Positions 11,829 to 22,213 of a DNA stretch of 60,000 nucleotides are shown here, piece after piece. A model generated the notes under the pieces. The model did not search any database, had not been told where the DNA came from, and saw only the letters and a program-made list of their open reading frames with translations. The stretch covers positions 474,668,573 through 474,728,572 of the forward strand of contig NC_081409.1 in the NCBI RefSeq assembly GCF_030272615.1, given 5' to 3'. The stretch's first letter is position 1. Every line of letters begins with the position of its first letter. The DNA comes from Cryptomeria japonica (taxonomy: Eukaryota > Streptophyta > Pinopsida > Cupressales > Cupressaceae). The position numbers were made by a program, and so were the translations under genes.

Positions 11829-12152
11829 AGGTTGAAGGGACCGCTTTCATTGCATGTATCCAAGGTTGGTCAATAATCATCCTATATGGAAGGTCCAAGT
11901 CTAACACCTACAACAAAGTATTATATGTCATAGGACCCACTCTGATAGGTAATATGATCACTCCTTTAGACAGGTGCTCAACATCATCATAGGTTGAAGG
12001 GACCGCTTTCATTGCATGTATCCAAGGTCAGCCAAGAATCATGCTATATGGAAGGTCCAAGTCTAACACCTATAACAAAGTATTCTCTATCACAGGACCC
12101 ACTCTGATAGGTAATATGTTCGCTCCTTTAGACAAACGCTCAACATCATCAT
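11829..12152 (-). repeat. 162-bp in-frame tandem duplication in H protease region
   Basis: Positions 11829-11990 and 11991-12152 are near-identical units beginning AGGTTGAAGGGACCGC. The unit length, 162 bp, equals 54 codons, so the H frame is kept. Each unit encodes on the minus strand the LDLDLPY...PWIHAMKAVPST block that follows the aspartic protease. The first unit starts exactly at the L1 target duplication. Confidence 0.9.
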
Positions 12153-12830
12153 AGGCTTTTATTGTTATCCTCCTAGAAGGATCTATGTCACTTTTAGTGA
12201 AACTAAGAACAATTATGACTATTAAAGTGCAAATATTTAGGCCCACTCCACTGTCTATCAAAACTCATCTGATTTTAAAATTATGGACAAACACCTCAAG
12301 GTGTAAAGGATCATTATGATGGGGTTTATCATGAGGAATGCCATTATTTAAAAATTCTACGTACTGAGAGGTGGCGAGATGCCCTATCTTGGCCTGAAAT
12401 AGGTCAACATCAATGTCAGTGAGAACAATTGACTTAGTTAAAGCTTTGTCTAAGATAGTTCTATGCATAAGAGACATTCTCAATAACTCAAGGATTGATA
12501 TTTATGCAAGTGTTTTTCCCAGATGATCTAAGAGATTATACTAACTCGTAGGAGATGGCTTAGTAGGATTTGAAGGAGCTCCCTTTAGGACTAGGATGTA
12601 CCGGTGAGTAGCTACCGCACATGGGGAGTCTTTCTCTTTAATTCTTATAGTTGACACATGATTGTTTGATAGATTAAAACAATTAATGGTATAGTTATGA
12701 GAGGTGTTGGTGTAATTCATGTTGCCTTTTTTATTTGAGTTCGACGAGGAGGCTTTTCCCTTGTCATGATCAAGTAAAGGCATCTTGAAAATCATATGAT
12801 CAAATTAGAAGTCCACGTAGGTGATTCAAC
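11829..12830 (-). pseudogene. Element H aspartic protease and flanking linker
   Basis: Reading left from about 12795, the minus strand shows a gag-protease linker (KMPLLDHDKGKASSS...), then a conserved block (ILDKALTKSIVLTDIDVDLF), then the retropepsin site VLIDSGVGLNICTL near 12235-12275 (D-S-G in place of D-T/S-G). The KAYDDVERLSKG and PWIHAMKAVPST blocks follow; the latter is duplicated. The protease would cut the Gag-Pol polyprotein. Stops (for example before VLIDSG) and frameshifts break it. The corresponding block in Y at 34645-34675 reads LIDGGVGLN. Confidence 0.75.
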
Positions 12831-14240
12831 CTCAATTATACCTTGATGGAGCAAATCTTGGATAAGGTGTTTCAATTGAAAACATGATGCAGTCTTGTGT
12901 CCCTTGGACCGGTGATATTCATAATATGCATTTCTATTCCACCAATGTGGTTTTACTCATGGTTCCTCTTTGATACTCGACAACTTAATGAAATTGGCCT
13001 GAATCAATTGTTTCATAACCAATTCAGTTGTCTCTTACAATGGTGTAAACTATCGAGGAGGCACATATCATGATCTGAAAGGCCCGTGTTGTTGACTTTG
13101 TTGCTGATTTTCTTGTTGGCCTTGCTATTGTATCACATTCATCACATGATTTAGCTATTGAGTTTATTTAGGAGCCTAAATATTTTGAGCATTTGGTCCT
13201 TTTATCACAAAGTTAGCTTGACTTGTGCTCATTATTCTTGCATCTACAACCCCATCATTGGTGACATTCTTATTCCTGGACCAACATTTATTTTTGTCAC
13301 TGGAGTTGGTTGAATTATTATCGTCCTTGTTAATCTTAATGACTCCCCTAGCGACAAGAGAATTTTCAATATTTATTTCTTTCTTAATGAGCTTTTCAAT
13401 GGTACTTGGACGCTTTAGTTTTATCTCATACATCATTTCTGGTACCAAATTTTGAATAAACAAATCTACTTGTTGTTCCTAAGGGATATCAAAACAACAT
13501 CGACTAACAAGACTTGGCCATCTTTACAGGAAATTCATCAAGGGTTCTCCTAGCTTTTTCTTTGTGTCACATAAATCTAACATAGTTACAGCATTGTCTA
13601 TATTGAACATGAAATAACAAATGAAATTCTTAGCCAATTCAATCCATGATTTTATGTTACTAGGAAATCGTGAGTACCATTCCATGGCCTGTCTTCACGG
13701 AAAAAAGTCACATAAGATATGTATCGTTGTAATTAACTTTCGTACATGTCGCATAAAAATATTGAATATGATCTTTTGGATTTCCATTTCCCTTATATTT
13801 CTCAAATTTTGGTGGCTCAAAATGTTTAGGGAAGGGAGGCATATACAAACTTTCATCGAATGGATTTGGATATAAATATTGCTCTGTGTATAATTTCTTT
13901 GTCCCTTTTGTTTGTAATGCATCGACTTGTCATTGCAACTTATCAATTTGTTGCACTAATGCATCAAACTGTGAGGGCTTTGGAAGTTCATCATTCATCC
14001 CTGCATGTCCTCTTTGTCAGTACACAGTGCCTCCAAATGGGTTTTGGTGTTCTAATATTGTCGCCTTTGGTGTTTCTGGCATATATACATTTTGATATTG
14101 CTCTTGTTGTTGTGGTATTGACATGTTTTGATATTGAGCATTTTGTTGTGCTTCTTGTGATGGGACTGCCATCTGCATTTGAGGTTGATACTTTCTTTTA
14201 CACTGTTGAAATTGTGCATGTGGCTGATAATAAACATTTG

Positions 14241-14290
14241 CTTCTTCTTCTTCTTCTTCTTTTTCTTCTTCTTCTTCTTCTTCTCCTTCT
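14241..14290 (-). repeat. (GAA)n microsatellite inside H gag
   Basis: An almost uninterrupted CTT run on the plus strand, GAA on the minus strand. In the gag frame it gives a Glu-rich run broken by one Lys. Confidence 0.95.
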
Positions 14291-15195
14291 TGGGGCATAT
14301 AATAACTTGTTTGTCCTTGTTGTACATATTAAGGCACATAATGTTGTTGGTGTTGATGTTTGTTGATATTGAATTATAATTTGTTGATTTTTCACCATTT
14401 GTTGCTGCCCTGGTACATCCAAATAGTTTTAAAAAGTCATGCTTATGGTCTTTGGGTTGTTTCACTTTTATATGTGGAATTGCACCTGTGTTAACTTGTT
14501 GTCAAGAATGTCCAAATGATTGTTGTTGTTGTTGTAAGTTCATATTCACTAGTGGTGGTGTAGAAGGCACTACAATTTGTTGTTGACTATGATATTGATG
14601 TTGTGCATTTCTTGATGTTGAACTTGAGTGCACATAAGCATTTTTCTATGTCATTGGATTAGTCTGAATATCCGAGATATTGGGCATTCGAATCGTAAAA
14701 TTTTCTTGCATCTCTCGTTGTGAGCCAACTTGAGAAGCTTGTAGTATCTTTTGTTGTGTTACATTCATCAACGTCTTAGTCATCATCATCTAATCATGTG
14801 GAAACAAGATTGTATTATACAATGGATTATTGACTGCCTCAAATAATGCTTTTGGTGGAATATTCACACTTATAGATTTAGAGGCACGTTTCTCGATTAA
14901 CATAGTTGGAGCCCCTTGTTGCACATAAACTTCATTTTGAGGAGGCTCAAAACTTAAGAGATTGTCTACCTCATGTTGAGTTTGAATATTAGTTTGATCA
15001 TTTGAGGTTGTAGCAGAATTCATCATATCTTTTTATTTTTTGGGATACATTTGAAGCACCTTTCTCAAGAATTTATCCATTTTCCTTGTCATTTTAGGGT
15101 TGTTAACAAACATCTCAATATCATCTGAGACAATTGAATTTGATGAACAATCTGATGGGTTATTTGGATCCATTTCTTGTTGAAGATCTTGGTTT

Positions 15196-15200
15196 GATCT
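15196..15200. repeat. Target-site duplication of X (GATCT side)
   Basis: GATCT here and GATCC at 23338-23342 flank X. They differ by one transition, as expected for an old 5-bp duplication. Confidence 0.8.
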
Positions 15201-16403
15201 TGTAAAGTGGAAAATTAGGGGCTTAGCAAATTCTCCACGTGGAACGAAGGATTCACTAAGCTCAATTTTAACTTAGGGGACTTTACATTCAAAAATGGGG
15301 GATGAATCTACTAGATCCAATCCAAAATGATGCAAGGATTTAATACTAAGTAGGTTGGTAATGATTAGAATACAATTGACCCTCTTTTGTAAGTTGATTA
15401 ATTGAATTAAGACTAAGTGCTGAAAATGAAGACAAAGTATGAGAAAACAGCGAGCTATAGATTCAGGATTCAGTCGTGCACTTGGATCTAAGAAGTTTGA
15501 GATGATTCATAGCTTCTCTGCAAAATCTACCAAAAATTGCAAGGATTATGTGTCTGGACCAGGTTGCCCCCAACTTGGTCCTCTAAACTTTCTACGCGTC
15601 GAAAGGGTTTTTCCATCTCTGAAAATAAAGCTTAATTCTAGAAATAAAGTTGTGCACTTGCTTTGTGCACACATAAGGAAAGGGAAATGTGTTGGGAATA
15701 GGGGTTTGCCTTCAAGTCAAACCCTAGTTTTGGAATTAACCAAGTGGTTGAAGTAATGTAATTGAAATGACTAAAAGTAGAAATCCTCCTCTTTGAGGGG
15801 ATGTTGAATTGACTAAAAATGAAATGCTTATACCTCCTTGTGAAGTTTTGCTTGCCTCCACATGGATTATGATTTCATGATGTAGAATTATGATCTCCTC
15901 TTCAATGCTTGAAATCTTGACTCTATCTCTACTTCAAAGCTTGAAGGAAGACTAAAAAATTCTCAATTGTTCTTGAATGTTTGAATTCTCTAAGACCTCT
16001 TATGTGTGTTAGGTCGTGGATCCCCAAATGAGAGGGGAAATCCCCCTTATATACTTGCCCATATTAGGATTAACTGATTAATTTTCTGAAATGAGTCGAC
16101 ATTGGGGGAATTTTCCTGCTTCAAATTTGAGATAGGAGAGGGAGAGAGGTCCAAGATAGGTCCCCATTAAGGGGGACCAGGGTGTAATACCCTGGTCCTG
16201 GTGAGGACCAGGATGCCACGCCCTGGTCCTACCTTGATTTGGGGCAAGATCAAGGTGCGGGCAGAGTACATTGTTGACTTGCAAGGTATTTTTTATGTGC
16301 ATGAGCACATTCAAGTCTCTGATCAAGATGAGGGGCACAAACACTAAGGCAAAGACCCAAATGCAATCAAAAATTGTGAGGGATGTAATTTTAAGACGTT
16401 ACA
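15201..16403 (-). repeat. 3' LTR of X
   Basis: On the minus strand begins TGTAACGTCTTAAAATTAC and ends CCACTTTACA. It aligns with 22214-23337. TATA-like GTATATAAGG lies on the minus strand at 16055-16046. Overlapping GGACCAGG inverted repeats lie at 16175-16230. The 105-codon plus-strand ORF at 15439-15756 lies wholly inside the LTR and has a shorter counterpart at 22541-22771, so it is a repeat shadow. Confidence 0.92.
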
Positions 16404-17122
16404 TTTAGCCCCCATTTTAGCGAGAGTATGAGCTTACACAAATACTACTGGTAAAGTACAAAGAATTCATATTGAAAGACTTTCACCATGTCAAGGAGGC
16501 AAGATTCACCAAGCCTCCTATGGGCTTTGGGATATTACGACTTCAATGATAAGGTAAAAGGGAAGATTGTGAGAGAGAAAGAGAACCATGACTACAACTA
16601 GTAAGGTTCTCTTACTATGAGTCATGAAAAGAATATAATAAATTACAAAGTAAAAACAAAGTTCTCTAAGTAACTTAAAGTATCAAGAGAGAGAATCATA
16701 AGTGGAGTGTATGCCCCCATGCTAAAGCGATTGCGCATGCCTTTCTGGGAGAAATTTATTTAAGGTAGGATACACCAAAAAAGACAAGCACGTTATCACA
16801 ATAATTTAGCCCCCAAGAGAGGATAAATCAAACGATAATGAATACAAATCACAAAGCATGAGATGGTTTCACCTAAATTTGGAGTTAGTATGCTTTTTAT
16901 GATAACTCATGTATATCATGTATAAGTATGTGCATAGAATCGTCCTCATCCCCGAAATAAAGGAAACCACCATGGAAGAAGGGAATACATGTGTCTTTTG
17001 AGTCAACATGGGAGAGACCAAAAGAGATCTCAATGCTTTGCATCATCCTCAAGTATACAACACTAGGGACAACAAATAGAAGAATAAGAGAAACAAATAG
17101 AATAATGTCACAAATAAGCAAG

Positions 17123-17160
<38 letters not shown>

Positions 17161-17787
17161 CTATGGTGCTAATGAATCTAATCAAGCAAGCCATCCTCCC
17201 CCCGATCTTGTTGATCATTATTTTGGGAAGGTGGACAAAACACAAGAGGAGCGACATCGAGCACAGCAAATGGAGCTATCACAAGTTTCGAACAAGGACC
17301 ATGTTCTTATGATATATCGCTTTGTTTGTTACTAGAAGCTAATATTAATGATTTTGAAAATTTTGTACATAAATAATCATCAACATATTCATATTCATCA
17401 TTAGAAATATTAGGATCAACATTTTCATCATTAAAAACATTCTCACCTATTACTTCATCAAGATTAATAAGAATTGGAGCTCTAATAGGAATAGAACTTG
17501 AACCATCATTTATTTTAAGCATTTCGCATCTTGGAGAATTAGGTTGAACATCTTGTTTCAGGAGAAAATGGAATCATGTCATTAGTTGGTGTTAGGAGAA
17601 GAAATGGATTGAGAAACAGCTTCATGAGCTCTAGCACAACGTCTCCGTCGGTGTTCTCTCGCACAACAGTTTCATCTAGTTTTGGCTGAAGGTTGAGGAG
17701 GGTTAGGTTCATTAGGTATAGACTTCGTCTCTTCTTTTAGGGAAGGATAAATGGGCTAAGGTCTTTTAGGTTGGACAATAGGAGAGA
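16404..17787 (-). other. X 3' interior: polypurine tract, microsatellite and short pre-RT-like remnant
   Basis: A polypurine tract AAAATGGGGGCTAAA (minus, 16418-16404) abuts the 3' LTR. A (GA)n run lies at 17127-17158. At 17522-17307 the minus strand has 71 codons (PILINLDEVIGENVFNDENV), an acidic stretch like the segment that precedes RT in related elements, but no RT follows. The remainder shows no coding potential. Confidence 0.6.
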
Positions 17788-19090
17788 TCAATCACTTCTC
17801 TCTATAAGATGAAGGAGGAGGAACCACACCATATAAAGGAGTAATGGGAGATGTAGGAAGGAGATTGGGTCCATCATGAGAAGAGGGATAGGTCTAGAAT
17901 TTTGAGGAATAGATTGATGTTTAGGAGGAAGAGTTTTTCTACCTTTGGGATGAAGAATGGACTCATCCATAGGAGAAGGAATAGATTCTTCTTTAGGAAG
18001 AAGAATTACTCTTTTCTTAGGAGAAATGATACTCTTCTCTTTAGGAGAAGGAATAGGTGCCTCTTTAGGAACAAGATTATTTTGTTCCTTAGGAGGAAGA
18101 ATAATATTATCATCAAGAAGGGGTATATGATGATCAATAGGAATATTAAGTGTTGGATTTATAGTTGTTCAATGAAAAAATCATTTCATTTTTCCAGTTT
18201 TGATATGATCTAAAGAGAGCATCACTTCTAGGTTGAAGAGGCTTGAATTGTTTGGACCAAAAATAATCAAGACAAACATCTCCATGCCTCAATGTAGGTT
18301 GAAATATGTTATGATTAATAGTTATTATTTTATCATTATGAGGAATTTTCAAACACTTATGAATAGTAGAAGTGATCACTTTCATGGAAGAGAGCCAAGG
18401 ATGTCCCAACTTCACACGAAATTGATCGGATGTAGGAATGATAGAAAATTGAACATCTAAGCATTTAGTGCCAACATTAATAGGAAGTGTTATAGAACCA
18501 ATAGCAGGACAAGAGAAGCCATCAAAAACTTTAACTATCACAATAGTATCATCATATATCACTTCATGCAATTGCAAAGTATAAATAAATTCTCCAGATA
18601 TCACATTAACCATGCAAGAAGGATCAATAAGTACTCCTCTAAAGGGTATACCTTTGACTTTTGCACTTATGTATAATGGGCCATCGGGTTCCTTAATGGT
18701 CTCACTAGGATCAAATGTTATGAACAAATCCTTAGGAGGTTCTTGTTGGTCTACAAGGTTCACCACGTTATTAGTTTCAAGGGCCACATCATTTGGAGAG
18801 AAAGCAAGATGATCAATCTCAATCACATTAGTGGAATGGGATGGTAAAGGATCAATGAAAATTTGAAGGTTTTGATTAGGAGGAGCTATGGATTTGTTTC
18901 CTTTATCACTCACACATGCCACAAATATAATATTGTTATCAATCAATTCTTGAATCTTATTTCTCAACGAAAAACACTTTTCAGTATCATGACTAGGCCG
19001 ACGATGATATTGACAAAAATATTTAGCATCAAAGTAAGGTGAAGTTATCTTATATGGATCAATTGGTTTGATTTGTGGAAGTTTTAACAC
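17788..19090 (-). pseudogene. X protease region and Pro-Lys-Glu repeat linker
   Basis: The minus-strand frame 19090-18146 starts with the gag knuckle FCQYHRRPSHDTEKC (C-x2-H-x4-H-x4-C, complete) at codons 25-39. It continues through a linker to the protease-like block GVLIDPSCMVNVISGEF (D-P-S at the active site, unlike D-T/S-G) and the post-protease motif LGHPWLSSMKVITSTIHKC. A one-base shift near 18160 leads into 17788-18145. That part encodes a repeated 8-residue motif of PKEESIPS type. Function by family: polyprotein cleavage. Whether the altered active site works is doubtful. Confidence 0.75.
17903..18100 (-). repeat. 24-bp tandem repeat encoding an 8-residue motif
   Basis: About seven imperfect units of the pattern CCTAAAGAAGAATCTATTCC on the minus strand give PKEKSIIS, PKKRVILL, PKEESIPS, PMDESILH, PKGRKTLP and similar. 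The plus-strand Arg/Phe-rich ORF here is its shadow. Confidence 0.8.
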
Positions 19091-20762
19091 ATTCCTTTGT
19101 ATTAACTAATACATAATGCTATGCAAAGATTCATTCAAAGGAGTAAAACTCTTTTTCTCTTTTAAAGAATTTAGACAAAGGAGGCACACCTACAGTGGCT
19201 TCTACTTGAGTGTTGTTGTTGATGTCATTAAATTTTATGAATTGTTTGTTTGGTTTGAACTTCATAAATGGTTGTTAAGCAGTATCACTCGAAACCATGG
19301 AAAAAGATGATTGTTCCAATTGAGTCACAGTCAATTGATAATTGTGAAGTATCGCGCACAACTGCGGAAAAGAAGTAAACTCGGTTAAAAGAAGTTTATC
19401 TCTAATGTCTTTCTATAAATTAGCAATGAAAATATTTTGAATATCTTGATCAAGCACATGAAAAGAAATCTGAGAATACAAATGCTTATATCTATCAATA
19501 AAATCAGTCACTTTTTTTTTAACTCCTTGTTTACAATGCATCAAATCAGTCAAAGTAACCTTAGGACCAATGTTATTGTGAAATTGTTGAATGAAAGCAT
19601 TAGCCAGTAGTTGAAAAGAAGTAATAGATTAAGGAGGCAAAGAACAATACCATTGCAAAGCTCCATCCCTTAATGTTTTAGTAAACAATTTTGCTAACAA
19701 CCTTTGATCATGAGAAAAGTCACTACACAAAGTTTGGAATGTTTTAACATGAGTTAAGGGATCACCTTTCCCATTATAAAGTTCCAATTGAGGGACATCT
19801 ACATGTTTAGGAGAGATGACTCTAACAATGTCATTAGATAATGGGATCGCTACATCAAATGTGGGTACAATATACTTGGATTGATTCATAGAAGCTATTT
19901 GTTGTTGTAAGGAAGACATTGTTTGGGCTAGACTATTGATTGTGGCTTCGGAAGAAGGATTGAAACTAGACATGTTGGACTGAGAGGGTGGAGTAACATT
20001 GTTGAATGAAGGAAGAGATTGAGAATAAGGAAGTGGGACAATATGATAAGTAGGTAATGGAGAAGGTTGGGTAAGGCATGGAAGACTCATGGTAGGAATG
20101 AAGGAATTGCTTAAAGGAGTTGCCCCCTTGACTAACATTTATAGGTGGTAAGTGTGATTCGGTAACAAGGGGAACACTTATGGTAGGAGAATGAAAGAAG
20201 AGGTATTGCCCCCATGACTAACATTTGTAGGTATGACATTTTGTGTAGAGGTAGTCATGATGTTTGATGTGAAGGTACGCACACTAGCCATAGGAGTTGT
20301 TTAAGGAATGGAATGATTAACTTGACTAGGAGGTTGTGTATAACCAAGGTTTTCAGCACAACTCTTAATAGGCATGATATTAGAATTTACAATATGAGAA
20401 ATACCACGCAAGATATCAACACTATGTTTATCACTTTGAATCATTCTTTTTAATCCTTCAATCAATGGGAGAGCTTCACTTTCCAGGTATTCTTGACTCA
20501 TCCATTATTGAATATTTTCAAATTGATTGTCCATCTTTGCCAATTGATCAATGGATACCCTAGTTAGTGACTCCTCATTATGAGAATTATCAAGAAGATA
20601 AACGAAAATATCTATAGGATTGGAAGAACCACCAATATCCTCATTGAAAAAGCTAGCCAAATTAGGCTCCGTCACCTTGGTAATTAAACCTTAGGCAGCA
20701 TTAATTCTATAATTTCTTCTAATGGGGATATTATAGGTAGGACTAATAGTAGTAAAACTCAT
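19091..20762 (-). pseudogene. X gag
   Basis: Gag begins at ATG 20762 (minus), MSFTTISPTYNIPIRRN, the first Met after the AT-rich leader. Stops follow near 20695, 20510 and 20298. The main block 20138-19629 is Pro/Ser-rich, then has a SLQQQIASMNQ helix and the conserved core PQLELYNGKGDPLTHVKTFQ and DGALQWYCSLPP, the capsid-like region of plant Ty3/gypsy gags. Remaining sequence to 19091 holds the rest of the capsid in broken frames and leads to the knuckle at about 19015. Gag would form the RNA-containing particle. Confidence 0.75.
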
Positions 20763-22213
20763 GCACTAAGGGAGGGAAATTTGAAATTTTAATTTTGAAA
20801 TAAAAATGATTGAAAGAATAATGGAATCTCCTAGGAATTTAAAATTTAAAATTAGGGCTTTGTTATAATAACCACTTAAATTAAATTTAAAATTATCCCC
20901 TAGAATATAGAAATTTGTATTTAAAATTAGGGCTGAAAATGACCTCTTAATTTTAAAAATTTGAAAGAAGGGAAAATTAAAATTAAAATAAGGGTTGTCC
21001 AAATCTAGCCTCTTAATTAAAATTTTGAGATTTTAAAATATTCAAATATTGAAGAAATCAATTTAATTTTAAAAATTAGGCTATGTGTAATTAACTACTT
21101 AATTTTGAAATTCAAATTAAAAGTTGAAATGTTGAAATTCATATTTGTTTTCGACCTTAAGGCGACCTAAAATAAATAAAATTTCACAAATCTCTGGAAT
21201 TGTGCAGTAAAATATAGTCAAAACAAGCTCCCAAAATTTGAGGAGAAAAAGTCAGGACCAAGTAGGTAGCGACTTGGTCCAGCCAACTTTTTTCCAAATT
21301 TTCACGAAAATAAGATATTGTGAATTTGCTGTGAAAACCTGAATGATATGGGAATTGGAGATATCTAGATATGTGAAAATAAGCCTTGAAGGTCGAAATA
21401 GGACACACCTAGGATGTTTGATAAAATGATTAATTGAAAGAACAACAAAACGGGCACACTTAAGGGTCGACTTTTATGATGTTTAGAAGTAAGACAAGAG
21501 GCTTTAGATTTAATTGAATCGATTAAATGCTTAAAGGAAAATTCAATTTTAAAAATTAGGGTTTGTTGCATAAACCGCTTAATTTTAAAACTTTAAATTT
21601 GAAAATTTGAATGTTGCAAGGAGGGAAAATGAATTTTTGAAATTGAAGCAAAGACCCAAATCTGAAAGTCCAAGGGGTTGAGCTTAACTGGTTAAAACAT
21701 TGGGTTCTCACTATGGAGACCCAAGTTCAATTCCCAATAGGGACATCTGAAGTGGAATTCTAAGTTGTGACGCTTGGCCTTCCATAGGATGGGGAAGGTC
21801 TTGGGTCATTCTAATCAATTCAGGCTTCGACCAATTATTGATCAAAAAAAAAAAAACCCAAATCTGAAAATGAATTCAAAATCTACACAACCCAGAAGTT
21901 CAATTTTAAAATTTTAAAAATTAGGGTTTTGTGATTTAACCACTTAATTTTGAAATTTTGAAAATTGAAAGTGTAAATGAAAACTTGAATTGCAAAATTT
22001 AAGAGTTCTCGGATTTGAAACAATCAATCCAACTTAGACAAATGACAAGCTCAATTTTCAATCAAAAAATTAGGGTTTTTGTGAATTCAACCTCTAAATT
22101 TTTTTAAATTGCAAGGAACTTAAACTTGTAAATAAAAATTTGAATTTTAAATTGCATACAATCAGATCTGAAAACAAAAAATAGAATTGAGGTTGTAAGG
22201 AGTTAGGTTCACT
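20763..22213 (-). other. X leader: AT-rich irregular repeats
   Basis: No gene. The leader contains about seven irregular copies of a module with AATTAGGGTTT...ACCNCTTAATTTTGAAA on the plus strand (near 20850, 20925, 20990, 21070, 21550, 21910 and 22065). A block at 21140-21420 is the reverse complement of part of solo LTR S1 (24420-24660). A SINE is inserted at 21668-21855. Minus-strand TAGTGAACCTAACTCC next to the 5' LTR end resembles the H primer-site sequence and may be the primer site. Confidence 0.7.
21668..21855 (+). mobile_element. tRNA-type SINE with poly-A tail
   Basis: The insert has a pol III A-box-like GAGCTTAACTGG (about 21680-21691), a B-box-like GTTCAATTCC (21725-21734), and a 12-base A tail (21844-21855). 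It is flanked by perfect 14-bp direct repeats ACCCAAATCTGAAA (21654-21667 and 21856-21869). Box spacing and the ...GGAGACCCAAGTTCAA context resemble tRNA-derived plant SINEs. It is not a tRNA gene: no acceptor stem closes and it has target duplications and a tail. Confidence 0.88.

Larger units (their letters stand above)
12831..15200 (-). pseudogene. Element H gag, downstream part
   Basis: Minus-strand gag continues from the X insertion point at 15200. Seen in order: an acidic segment beginning MDPNNPSDCSS (15173), a long Gln/Asn-rich stretch (14790-14500), a Glu/Lys run (14241-14290), a Pro/Tyr/Gln-rich region, then the conserved core YPNPFDESLYMPPFPKHFEP and FEKYKGNGNPKDHIQYF (13880-13770). 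Further left are a block ending in ENSLVARGVIKINKDD (13463-13176) and the knuckle-like motif YYEYHRSKGHKTASC near 12890-12935, where the first Cys of the usual C-x2-H-x4-H-x4-C is Tyr. At least two frameshifts and several stops are present. The order matches Y gag at 32109-34226. Confidence 0.75.

Noticed and set aside
13860-14379. Plus-strand ORFs rich in Leu/Phe runs
   Set aside because: They are the complement of the Gln/Glu-rich H gag on the minus strand, including the GAA run; no family resemblance in this direction.
17902-18213. Plus-strand Arg/Phe-rich ORF
   Set aside because: Shadow of the 24-bp Pro-Lys-Glu repeat coding on the minus strand.
21671-21745. Possible tRNA gene
   Set aside because: Internal promoter boxes are present but there is no closing acceptor stem; the poly-A tail and 14-bp target duplication identify a SINE.
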